A stretch of 10,984 nucleotides of DNA from contig JANXDV010000029.1 in NCBI GenBank assembly GCA_025058955.1, positions 1 through 10,984 of the forward strand, in the 5' to 3' direction. Numbering within the stretch: position 1 is the stretch's first letter; each line of letters opens with the position of its first letter. The translations under genes were made by a program, and so were the position numbers. Shown piece after piece: positions 1-6,771 of this stretch. This stretch comes from Archaeoglobaceae archaeon (GTDB taxonomy: Archaea; Halobacteriota; Archaeoglobi; Archaeoglobales; Archaeoglobaceae). Below the pieces are notes generated by a model. That model made no database searches, was not told the origin of the DNA, and saw nothing but the letters and a program-made list of their open reading frames with translations.

Positions 1-258
1 TATGGAGAAACGATCACGGATGAAGTCGTTGCCTACATCGAAGCAAAAAAGTTTGATCCGTGCTGTATAGATCTCATGCGTTCCGCTATCGAGGAAGAGG
101 GGCACAAGGTTGTTGAAGTTGGCGTTTTCCAGAAGGAGAATTACTTCATTGTCCATGGAATTTTTGAAAGCGACATAGAAGAGATGACAGATGTTCGGAG
201 CAGAATTTTAATTAGATTTTTCAAAAAATTGAATGATTCAACTAATCTTTCTTCCTGA
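1..258 (+). CDS. C-terminal part of an unrecognised protein (5' end outside window)
   Basis: The reading frame is open from the first base and ends at TGA 256-258, giving 85 visible residues. An internal ATG at 76 exists, but the frame upstream of it is open and looks coding (YGETITDEVVAYIEAKKFDP), so the gene very probably starts left of the window. The visible part is soluble and mixed in charge. It has a CC pair just before residue 26, an alternating hydrophobic stretch (HKVVEVGVFQKENYFIVHGIF) that suggests beta strands, and a basic tail. I do not recognise the family and give no function. Its last 17 bases overlap the end of livM on the opposite strand, so the two genes converge with no spacer. 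Confidence 0.6.
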   Translation, partial: YGETITDEVVAYIEAKKFDPCCIDLMRSAIEEEGHKVVEVGVFQKENYFIVHGIFESDIEEMTDVRSRILIRFFKKLNDSTNLSS

Positions 259-1177
259 ACTTCTCCATAATTTCGTTGTATACTCCCTTGGGCATAAAAA
301 TACCGAAAAGTATGAGGATCACGTATAGTATGATTTCCTCGTTGATCAAACCGAAGGCAATTGACTTTAGCCACCAGACCTTTGAAAGATAGACCATTAT
401 ACTCATAAACAATGGACCGATCAGACTTCCAAGACCGCCAATAACCGCTGAGAGAATTATCAAAAGCATTAGTGGAACTCCGTAAAGATCTGGGGAGACT
501 GTATAGCGATAGTTCACTATGACCGCTCCAGCAATTCCTGAGAAGAAGGAACTTATTACGAATGCAAGAATTTTGTATCTCGTTGTATCAATTCCCAAGG
601 CTTCCGAGAGATCCTCGCTGTCTCTAATTGCCCTAAATCTCAAACCAACTTTTGATTTAGTTATTTTCATCATTATAACGACAGAGATCAACATGAAAAC
701 TAATGCAAAGTAGTATTTCTCCAAAGTTCCAAGAAAAAGCACTTTTTCTGCCTGAATCGAGAAACCTTCTTCTCCGCCAAAAATGTCCCGCCATATGAAG
801 ACTTTTTGCATAAAAACAAGGGGTAATATTGCGGTGACAAGCGAGAAGTAGTAGCCTTTGAGCCTGAGTGTTATGAGACCTATTCCAAGTCCAACCAAAG
901 CGGAGAATGCTCCTGCGGTTATAATTGAGAGTAGAGGATGAATTTCAAACGTGAGCCCGATTCTCGAAGGAACTTGAAGAATTGCGGTGAAATAAGCTCC
1001 TATACCAACGAATGCGGTGTGCCCAAGGTTAACTTGTCCAGTATAGCCCACGATCAGATCCCAGCTTACGACGATTACCGCAAAGATCAGAGCAAGCCCT
1101 ATGAGGTATAGATAACCTTCTGGGACTACGAGGGGCAATAAGGCGAGAAGTATAGAGAGCGGGATTAGAAGTTTCAT
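242..1177 (-). CDS. livM: Branched-chain amino acid-type ABC transporter permease LivM
   Basis: This 311-residue protein is the second membrane subunit of a LIV/HAAT-type ABC importer and would pair with LivH to form the translocation path in the cytoplasmic membrane. It is almost entirely hydrophobic helices. Family hallmarks are present: GYTGQVNLGH at about residues 44-52 followed by GIGAY, and the cytoplasmic coupling loop around residues 178-202 (GLRFRAIRDSED, then ALGID). A glycine-rich VIGGLGSLIGPL segment lies at about 245-256. The length is normal for LivM. The ATG at 1177 overlaps the livH stop as ATGA and is preceded by GGTGA (1182-1186), so it is probably translated together with livH. 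The substrate cannot be read from the permease. Its 3' end overlaps the plus-strand gene at the left edge by 17 bases. Confidence 0.95.
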   Translation of the reverse strand: MKLLIPLSILLALLPLVVPEGYLYLIGLALIFAVIVVSWDLIVGYTGQVNLGHTAFVGIGAYFTAILQVPSRIGLTFEIHPLLSIITAGAFSALVGLGIGLITLRLKGYYFSLVTAILPLVFMQKVFIWRDIFGGEEGFSIQAEKVLFLGTLEKYYFALVFMLISVVIMMKITKSKVGLRFRAIRDSEDLSEALGIDTTRYKILAFVISSFFSGIAGAVIVNYRYTVSPDLYGVPLMLLIILSAVIGGLGSLIGPLFMSIMVYLSKVWWLKSIAFGLINEEIILYVILILFGIFMPKGVYNEIMEKFRKKD

Positions 1178-2031
1178 TCCTTCACCCCGAAAAGTCCTGT
1201 GGGTCTTAAGATCAAGATCGAGACTATAGCCAAGAGCATAACAAACTCAGACCATTGTGCACCAAGCAACATTGTTGTTATGACAAAGAGGTATCCTATT
1301 ATGAAAGATGCGAGAATGCTACCCCTCAAGCTTCCCAATCCTCCAAGAATGACAACCGCAAAAGCATATATTAAAACCCTGAGAACGAGTTCTGGATAGA
1401 TATTGAAGATCTGAGCATATAGAATTCCAGAAAAGCCTGCAAGAGCTGAGGAGATGGTCATTGTTGCTAAGTAGATCCATTCCACGTTTATTCCAAGGAG
1501 CATCGCAGACTCACTATCTTGCGAGACCGCGTTGATCCTCTTTCCAAGAATTGTTCCATTCACAAAAATTTCCAAAAGAAGTATAAGCCCTATTGCGATG
1601 AAAATTGCAAGAATTCGGATCTTTGCGATCCTCAGATCCTCATGAATTACCTGAATTCCCTCTACAAATGGTTTTAGCGTCAATCCTCGATCTCCAAAGT
1701 TTAAAAGCAGTATTTGCTCAACCAACAGCGCAAATGCGAGTGTTACGATTATTACCATTACGATATTGCTCCTTATTGGTCTTGTGAGGCAATAAACCAT
1801 GAAACCGAGCAAAATTGAAGCGATAACACCAAAGAGGGTTGCAAAATAGACATTAAATGAGAATTCATTAACCAAAAGTATTGCAAGATAAGCAGATATG
1901 GCAAAACATGCGCCATGAGCAAAATTCAGGATTCTCGAGACCCCAAAAATAAGTGAGAAGCCCGAGGCTAACAGTGCAAATATTCCCCCCATTGCGGTTC
2001 CAAACACGATGATCTCCAATGCAGAGGGCAT
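1174..2031 (-). CDS. livH: Branched-chain amino acid-type ABC transporter permease LivH
   Basis: A 285-residue integral membrane protein and the LivH partner of LivM. Recognisable family landmarks are FGVSRILNFAHG at about residues 29-40, a loop with GKRINAVSQDSESAMLLGIN at about 163-182 that should contact the ATPase subunits, VILGGLGSLRG at about 227-237, and the C-terminal ILRPTGLFG motif. The start at 2031 is well supported: a GAGGT ribosome binding site lies at 2040-2044, eight bases upstream. It follows livK by 28 bases and overlaps livM by four (ATGA), so livK-livH-livM form one operon. The family moves branched-chain amino acids, but close relatives carry other amino acids, amides, urea or aromatic acids, so the substrate is open. 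Confidence 0.95.
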   Translation of the reverse strand: MPSALEIIVFGTAMGGIFALLASGFSLIFGVSRILNFAHGACFAISAYLAILLVNEFSFNVYFATLFGVIASILLGFMVYCLTRPIRSNIVMVIIVTLAFALLVEQILLLNFGDRGLTLKPFVEGIQVIHEDLRIAKIRILAIFIAIGLILLLEIFVNGTILGKRINAVSQDSESAMLLGINVEWIYLATMTISSALAGFSGILYAQIFNIYPELVLRVLIYAFAVVILGGLGSLRGSILASFIIGYLFVITTMLLGAQWSEFVMLLAIVSILILRPTGLFGVKE

Positions 2032-2039
2032 GCACTGAG

Positions 2040-2044
2040 ACCTC
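2040..2044 (-). promoter_or_regulatory. Ribosome binding site of livH
   Basis: On the minus strand this reads GAGGT, complementary to the archaeal 16S 3' end, with an eight-base spacer to the livH ATG at 2031. It contrasts with livK, the first gene of the operon, which has no such site. Confidence 0.7.
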
Positions 2045-2059
2045 GGGATCAGTCCGATC

Positions 2060-3298
2060 TTATTTTATCCAAGGTGGAAGCTTTAGATCTCCATTTGCAA
2101 CCGATTTAGGATAAATTATAATCTGCTTCCCGTCCTGCCACTGAGAGATCCAGTTTCGGATTAAGTTATCTCCCCAAGCAAGATCGTGGTTGGCGGTGAA
2201 TGCGATCGGTCTCGTTAACACAATTGGATTGGAAGGTGTGAACCTTTCGAGGTATTTCACCAAAGTTTCAGAATCGAATGGATCCTTTTCTCCCGCTTTG
2301 TGCGCTTCTTCTACTACTTTCTTGTAAAGATAAACCGCATCGTAAGCTCCATATGCTTGGTGAGATTCTGGATAATGCCCATACTTGCTCTTGTATTTCT
2401 CCACGAATTTCTTGCAGATCTCAGTGATCGGAGCGGAAACCAATGCTCCACCATCTGCGGTGAAGATCATGTAATTCGCAGAGCCACCTGTTTTGTTGTA
2501 GAACTCGTAATCGATTGCTGCAAGATCATGTCCAGCGATCAGTAAATTTGGCTTTAGATTTGCCCATTGCTTAACAAGCACATCTCCAGTTCCAGTGAGA
2601 GCGAGAACTGGTATGATCAAATCCGCCCCGAGCTTTTCAGCTTCAAGTATCAATGGCTCGTATTCCGCATAGTTTCTTGGAATCGGAACTTCCTTTACTA
2701 TTTCAACTTTCAACGCCTCCATTAGCGGTTTTAAAGCTTTCATCACATCTCCCGCCCATATATGCTCGTCTCTGATCACGTAGACTTTCTCAACGCTGTA
2801 GCCTTTCTCTCTGAGCATTTTTACCATGTCCGCAATATCATATGCGAAGGTTGTGGCGTTGTTCTGAGTCACTCTAAACCAATACTTGTATTTCTCATAA
2901 TTTTCAGCCACCTTTGCTGAATGTGATGGCGAAGATGCGTCCGCTAAGAAAAGGGTCTTGGTTTCTGCCATCACTTCCATGGTCGCAAGCATTACTCCGC
3001 TTGAGAAACCGCCTATTATAACTTTGGCTTTCTCAACTGTTGCAAGTCTTCTGAACTCAGCTGAGCCTACGCTTGGATCCAACTTATCATCTCCAACAAC
3101 AAGCTCGATTTTATGCCCCAAAATTCCTCCCTGAGCATTTATCTCCTCTACTGCAAGTCTAACCGCCTTCTCTTCCGCTTTGCCTTCTGGTAGCGACATT
3201 GGACCAAGAACGCCTATGACAACTTTTTTCTCCTCTTGAGGTTCAGTGACACATAGAGCCATTAGCAATGCTAACACAACTAATAGTCCCCATCGCAT
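2060..3298 (-). CDS. livK: ABC transporter substrate-binding protein, LivK-like (periplasmic binding protein type 1)
   Basis: A 412-residue extracytoplasmic solute-binding protein that would deliver the ligand to LivHM. Residues 1-16 form a hydrophobic signal segment ending in MALC16. The cysteine, followed by the polar stretch VTEPQEEKK, suggests a membrane-anchored lipoprotein, though leucine just before the cysteine is atypical for a lipobox. The mature part follows the type 1 (Peripla_BP_6) fold: VVIGVLGPMSLPEGK, then AVRLAVEEINAQGGILGHKIELV at 46-68, IIGGFSSG at 94-101, and late in the protein AYGAYDAVYLY. The ATG at 3298 is preferred because a TATA element is centred about 26 bases upstream, giving a leaderless transcript, and the signal peptide starts directly there. 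It is first in the livKHM operon and divergent from livGF. Ligand unknown. Confidence 0.92.
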   Translation of the reverse strand: MRWGLLVVLALLMALCVTEPQEEKKVVIGVLGPMSLPEGKAEEKAVRLAVEEINAQGGILGHKIELVVGDDKLDPSVGSAEFRRLATVEKAKVIIGGFSSGVMLATMEVMAETKTLFLADASSPSHSAKVAENYEKYKYWFRVTQNNATTFAYDIADMVKMLREKGYSVEKVYVIRDEHIWAGDVMKALKPLMEALKVEIVKEVPIPRNYAEYEPLILEAEKLGADLIIPVLALTGTGDVLVKQWANLKPNLLIAGHDLAAIDYEFYNKTGGSANYMIFTADGGALVSAPITEICKKFVEKYKSKYGHYPESHQAYGAYDAVYLYKKVVEEAHKAGEKDPFDSETLVKYLERFTPSNPIVLTRPIAFTANHDLAWGDNLIRNWISQWQDGKQIIIYPKSVANGDLKLPPWIK

Positions 3299-3349
3299 GA
3301 GCCTTGAGCTTCGGAAAAGTATTTAAAACTTTGCTTCTGAGAGACACAT
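3299..3349. promoter_or_regulatory. Shared divergent promoter of livKHM and livGF with a single palindromic TATA box
   Basis: The 51 bases between the two start codons contain one clear TATA-like element, ATTTAAAA at 3321-3328, with palindromic core TTTAAA (3322-3327). Its centre lies 25.5 bases before the livG ATG (3350) and 26.5 bases before the livK ATG (3298), the usual archaeal TATA-to-start distance. Purine-rich BRE-like stretches flank both sides: CGGAAAAG on the plus strand and GAAGCAAAG on the minus strand. Neither gene has a good ribosome binding site, so both transcripts would be leaderless. I infer that one box serves both directions. Confidence 0.65.
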
Positions 3350-4030
3350 ATGCTAAGCGTTGTTAATATTTCAAAAAACTTCAATGGACTCAAGGTTCTT
3401 GAAGACATCTCCTTTGAGATAAAAAAAGAAAGACTTGGAATAATAGGTCCGAATGGAGCGGGGAAAACAACGCTTTTTAACATCATCTCTGGGTTTCTAA
3501 AGCCAGACTCTGGTAAAATTATACTTAAAGGGGATGACATAACTGGAAAAAAGCCGAGTGAGCTTGCTAAGAAGGGGATAATCAGAACCTTTCAGATCAT
3601 GAAGGTTTTTGAAAACATGACCATAGAGGAGAACTTGCTCACGATCACAGATGACCTTAGCATACTAAAAGATTTTGAGCTATACGAAAAAAGAAAGGAA
3701 TTGGCAAGGAATTTATCTCAGGGTGAACTGAGAAGACTCAGTCTTTGTCTTGCAATTGCAAAAAAACCAAAAATACTGCTTTTGGATGAACCATTTTCAG
3801 GGCTAAGTAAAAAAGAAGCGGAGAAAATGGCTGGGATCATTACAGAGATTAGCTTTAACGGAACTTCACTTGCGATCGTAGAGCACAGAATAAAGGAGCT
3901 TTTTAATGTGGCGGAGCGTGTAATTGTTCTAAACTCTGGTAGCATAATCTTTGACGGAGATCCAGAGAGTGTTACAGAAAATCCAGCGGTCAGAGAGGCA
4001 TACTTTGGAAGAAATTATGTTAGAAGTTAA
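3350..4030 (+). CDS. livG: Branched-chain amino acid-type ABC transporter ATP-binding protein LivG
   Basis: A 226-residue cytoplasmic ATPase that powers the LivKHM importer together with LivF. It contains Walker A GPNGAGKTT at residues 33-41, the Q-loop glutamine at 82 (RTFQ), the ABC signature LSQGE at 122-126, Walker B ILLLDEP at 142-148 and the switch histidine at 179 (VEHR). The C-terminal NPAVREAYFG is characteristic of LivG. It is about 25-30 residues shorter than typical bacterial LivG. The loss is in the helical segment between the ENLL motif and the signature, which may reduce or reshape contact with the permeases. The ATG at 3350 lies 25-26 bases after the TATA centre, so the message is probably leaderless. 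It overlaps livF by 14 bases. Confidence 0.93.
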   Translation: MLSVVNISKNFNGLKVLEDISFEIKKERLGIIGPNGAGKTTLFNIISGFLKPDSGKIILKGDDITGKKPSELAKKGIIRTFQIMKVFENMTIEENLLTITDDLSILKDFELYEKRKELARNLSQGELRRLSLCLAIAKKPKILLLDEPFSGLSKKEAEKMAGIITEISFNGTSLAIVEHRIKELFNVAERVIVLNSGSIIFDGDPESVTENPAVREAYFGRNYVRS

Positions 4031-4676
4031 AAATCTCCACGCTTCATACGGAAAAGGAGACGTTCTAAGGGGTATAAACCTCAAAGTTGGTAAAAAGGAA
4101 GCGGTAGGAATAATAGGACCAAATGGTGCTGGTAAAACGACACTCCTTAAAGCAATATGCGGTTTAGTTGAGAGCAGAGGAGAGATTATATTCGATGGAA
4201 AAGAAATATCGAAGCTAAAAACTCATGAAAGAATAAGACTTGGAATTTCAATAAGTCCAGAGGGTAGAAGAATCTTTAAAAATTTGAATGTGAGAGACAA
4301 TTTGCTGATCACAGGCAAAAAAAACTTGGAAGAAGTTTATGAACTTTTTCCGAAGCTAAAGGAGAGAGAAAAACAACCTGCAGGAACTTTGAGCGGTGGA
4401 GAACAGCAAATGCTGGCAATTGCAAGAGCTTTGATGTTAAAGCCTAAGTTACTACTCCTCGACGAGCCAAGCTTTGGACTTGCCCCTGTTGTTGTCGAAG
4501 TAGTCTCAGAGGCGATAGATAGAATAAGGGAGCTCGATGTATCGATCCTCGTTGTTGAACAAAACTTGTCTCTGATACACGAAGTTACAGATAGGGTATA
4601 TGTTTTATCCAGTGGCGAGATCGTTGCTGAATGTGCGAGCAATGAGCTCGAAAGGATTGAAAAAACTTATTTCTAA
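4017..4676 (+). CDS. livF: Branched-chain amino acid-type ABC transporter ATP-binding protein LivF
   Basis: A 219-residue ATPase, second nucleotide-binding subunit of the Liv importer. Walker A GPNGAGKTT is at residues 34-42, signature LSGGE at 125-129 and Walker B LLLLDEP at 145-151. The SPEGRRIF segment (80-87) and VEQN at 180-183, in place of the usual Q-loop and H-loop residues, are typical of LivF rather than LivG. The frame is open back to 3951, but ATG 4017 is the right start: homology begins at MLEVKNLHASYGKG, and the extra 22 residues lie inside livG and resemble no ABC protein. It overlaps the end of livG by 14 bases, which suggests translational coupling. Its stop overlaps the convergent thymidylate synthase-like gene by four bases. 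Confidence 0.93.
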   Translation: MLEVKNLHASYGKGDVLRGINLKVGKKEAVGIIGPNGAGKTTLLKAICGLVESRGEIIFDGKEISKLKTHERIRLGISISPEGRRIFKNLNVRDNLLITGKKNLEEVYELFPKLKEREKQPAGTLSGGEQQMLAIARALMLKPKLLLLDEPSFGLAPVVVEVVSEAIDRIRELDVSILVVEQNLSLIHEVTDRVYVLSSGEIVAECASNELERIEKTYF

Positions 4677-5923
4677 CCTCTTTTCATTTTAGGATATAGA
4701 ATTTCCTTTACTAAATCAAGAAAACCCGTATAAATATGTGCGTCCACAGCAAAATGTGCATACTCATAGTCTCCGAAGCCAGTCAACTCAGCAACGTATT
4801 TTGTCAGCAGAGAAAATCCGAAAATGTTCGCATGCATCGCTCCATATATGTCATTCGATCTCATGTAAAAAACTCCTCTAAGCTTCCCATTATTGTTTAA
4901 GAATTGATAACCCCTAAGGCAAGGGGGATCGTTGCTAAGCAAATCCCATGCTCTTGAAATGCCGACATAGCAATCCCTTCTGCATCGATCTTCCTTAAGC
5001 TTTCTTATGACTTCGAAAAGCTGATCCACTTTTACTGGATCCTTTTCGCAAAACCTTGCCCTTTCAGCGTAGGTATATTCCTCGCCTTCCTTTAAAATGC
5101 TCTTTTCAACTCTTTCAAGCAATTTCTCTGCACATATTACATACTCATGGGCATAATCGATGCCATAACGTTCTGTGAACGGAGCTTTGTCGTGGATCTT
5201 GTTTTCTTCAGGTTTTTTGACCTCGATGAAAACTCTTTGAGCGAACTTGCTCGTCTTTTGCCCCTCAAACATGTCCCATTCAGTCTCCTTGCTCTTTCCA
5301 TAGTTGTAAATGATTTCGAGGGAGGAATGCCACGCTGATGACAAATAGTCTTCGACTAAGTGAGTTCCGAGCTCTGTGTATCCAAATACTTCTTCTTTTG
5401 ATTCTGAAATAGACTTAGCTCTGCTTAAATCTCTCTCGTAAACATGTGGAATACCTATGAGCATTGCAATCGTTCCTTCAGGCAATCCCGCTTTTTCAGA
5501 AACTTCGCTCAAAGCAAAGGAAAGAAAGCGAAAGTTAGGCTCAAAGTAGTTAAAGCAGTCGAGCGAGCGAATGTAAGCAGTTAGATGAAGTTTTTCGTCA
5601 AAAAGGAATGAAATTTCAGTTATAGCGGGAGGATTTGGAGAAAGAGCGTCTTCCGGTCTCCATATCGGAATGGAAACTCTTCTTGTGAACTTCTTCTCTT
5701 TCAATTTCTGCACCGCTATCTCAAAGACTTCTTTAAATCTTGCAAGATACTTTTCACCAAAATAATCTCTTGATACTTCTCCCTCTGTTGGTCTCTCAAC
5801 AATCAAAAAGCTTGGATCAACGCTTAAATAATTTCCAAATCTCGACTTGCAAATAGATCCTTTTTCTAATATCTTACTCACTATTGCTCCTCTCGCCTCC
5901 TCCCAGTGCTTTGCTAAGATCAT
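4673..5923 (-). CDS. Tandem-duplicated thymidylate synthase-like protein with one catalytic half
   Basis: A 416-residue protein, numbered from ATG 5923. The C-terminal half (about 195-416) carries the ThyA landmarks: arginine pair 315-316, DPPC with Cys335 as nucleophile, RSND with Arg355 and Asp358, Asn366, and HIY with His396 and Tyr398. Spacings between these equal those I know from E. coli ThyA. Asn366 favours dUMP over dCMP. The N-terminal half (about 5-175) repeats the pattern: Arg81-82, NPPA with Ala100 where Cys is expected, RSLD with Arg119, Asn130, HVY with His160. The likely role is methylating dUMP to dTMP with a pterin C1 donor, probably of the methanopterin type; this is inferred. 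The sequence resembles short methanogen-type ThyA more than bacterial ThyA. ATG 5923 is preferred over TTG 5932 because a TATA box is centred 25 bases upstream. It converges on livF with a four-base stop overlap. Confidence 0.8.
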   Translation of the reverse strand: MILAKHWEEARGAIVSKILEKGSICKSRFGNYLSVDPSFLIVERPTEGEVSRDYFGEKYLARFKEVFEIAVQKLKEKKFTRRVSIPIWRPEDALSPNPPAITEISFLFDEKLHLTAYIRSLDCFNYFEPNFRFLSFALSEVSEKAGLPEGTIAMLIGIPHVYERDLSRAKSISESKEEVFGYTELGTHLVEDYLSSAWHSSLEIIYNYGKSKETEWDMFEGQKTSKFAQRVFIEVKKPEENKIHDKAPFTERYGIDYAHEYVICAEKLLERVEKSILKEGEEYTYAERARFCEKDPVKVDQLFEVIRKLKEDRCRRDCYVGISRAWDLLSNDPPCLRGYQFLNNNGKLRGVFYMRSNDIYGAMHANIFGFSLLTKYVAELTGFGDYEYAHFAVDAHIYTGFLDLVKEILYPKMKRG

Positions 5924-5941
5924 CTCTGCCAAGTAAAATTA

Positions 5942-5953
5942 TTGATTTAAATC
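5942..5953 (-). promoter_or_regulatory. TATA box of the thymidylate synthase-like gene
   Basis: The minus strand reads GATTTAAATCAA, with TTTAAA at 5946-5951, preceded by purine-rich GGATAAAG. Its centre is 25.5 bases before ATG 5923, predicting a leaderless message, but only 16.5 before TTG 5932. The element overlaps the stop codon of the upstream DUF333 gene, so the gene probably has its own promoter in addition to any readthrough. Confidence 0.55.
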
Positions 5954-6708
5954 TTTATCCACTGGCAGGCGTTGTTTATGCATGCGCATCTCATCTGGCT
6001 GTGATCGTAGCAATCTCTCCATTCGCACGTCGTAAATATGGGATCCTCAAAAACGGATCTGCAAACCTGCCCTGAACAGCCGTCTATTGTGCAATCCTTG
6101 TCGCTTTTGCACTTGCCATAGGTAGACCATCCACAGAATTCCGTTTCCTTTTCAGTCTTCTTCTCCAGCTTTACCGCTTCTCCAGAAAGGCTGAGGAACT
6201 CAACCTCAAGATCGGTTGCGTTGAAGATCTTCACTTCTTTCTGGCAAACGCATCTTAAAAGCTTTCCATCGTAGTCTTTTTCAATGATTCTGTATTTTTC
6301 GCCTCTTTCAACTTTCACTTCATCGCTTCCACAGTTAACGGTAACATAAGCGATGATCGTATTAGCCCTTGGATCGTAAGTGTAGTAGTTTTGAGATCCA
6401 CGAGTCAGCTCAGAGCAATTTCCAACTTCATAATGCAGTTTTATCCATTTCTGACCGCATTCACCTCTGAAGAAAGCCCATTCGTCGCATTCAGTCTGAT
6501 CTGGAAAAACACAGATTCCCACTTGTCCCTGTGGCGTATTTTCTACCTTGTATCTATACCCCATTTCTAAGCAATAAACCGCTGCTGGATTTGAAACTCC
6601 TAATTCTGTTTTGTCCCAAACTTTGCCATTATGGAGGTTTAGTTTTACAATCGTAGCTCCACTGATTATAAAAACCAGAATTGCCAGAGCCAAAAGGATC
6701 TTGTTCAT
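5947..6708 (-). CDS. Secreted cysteine-rich protein: DUF333 domain plus C-terminal cysteine-cluster domain
   Basis: A 253-residue protein with a hydrophobic N-terminus (about residues 4-21, LLALAILVFIISGATIV) that is a signal peptide or single anchor, placing the rest outside the cell. Residues 39-85 match the DUF333 (putative hemolysin) pattern: NPAAVYCLEMGYRY, then GQVGICVFPDQTECDEWAFF and GEC. A middle region of about 100 residues contains Cys98, Cys126 and a CVC pair (153-155). The end (192-250) has ten cysteines and resembles the archaeal and bacterial eight-cysteine-cluster domain (GCSGQVC, then TTCEW and ACQW). In all there are 18 cysteines, enough for nine disulfides in an extracytoplasmic protein. 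The biochemical role of both domains is unknown. The start at 6708 has a TATA box 26 bases upstream and no ribosome binding site. Confidence 0.82.
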   Translation of the reverse strand: MNKILLALAILVFIISGATIVKLNLHNGKVWDKTELGVSNPAAVYCLEMGYRYKVENTPQGQVGICVFPDQTECDEWAFFRGECGQKWIKLHYEVGNCSELTRGSQNYYTYDPRANTIIAYVTVNCGSDEVKVERGEKYRIIEKDYDGKLLRCVCQKEVKIFNATDLEVEFLSLSGEAVKLEKKTEKETEFCGWSTYGKCKSDKDCTIDGCSGQVCRSVFEDPIFTTCEWRDCYDHSQMRCACINNACQWIKI

Positions 6709-6729
6709 GTAAAATTTTCAGCGATCTTG

Positions 6730-6738
6730 ATATTTATG
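6730..6738 (-). promoter_or_regulatory. TATA box of the DUF333 gene
   Basis: The minus strand reads CATAAATAT, preceded by purine-rich AAATAAG, with its centre about 26 bases before the ATG at 6708. No ribosome binding site lies in between, so a leaderless transcript is predicted. The 63 bases between marC and this gene are otherwise very AT-rich and show nothing else I can support. Confidence 0.5.
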
Positions 6739-6771
6739 CTTATTTTATTCGAAATATTTAATATTTAAATT

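Noticed and set aside
3951..4016. Upstream extension of LivF by 22 residues
   Set aside because: The extra residues lie within livG in another frame and do not belong to the ABC fold; ATG 4017 starts exactly at the conserved N-terminus.
4337..4642. 101-codon minus-strand open frame inside livF
   Set aside because: Shadow of the LivF ATPase, serine-rich as antisense frames of ABC signature regions often are.
5924..5932. TTG start for the thymidylate synthase-like gene
   Set aside because: It is only about 16 bases from the TATA centre and has no ribosome binding site; ATG 5923 fits the leaderless geometry.
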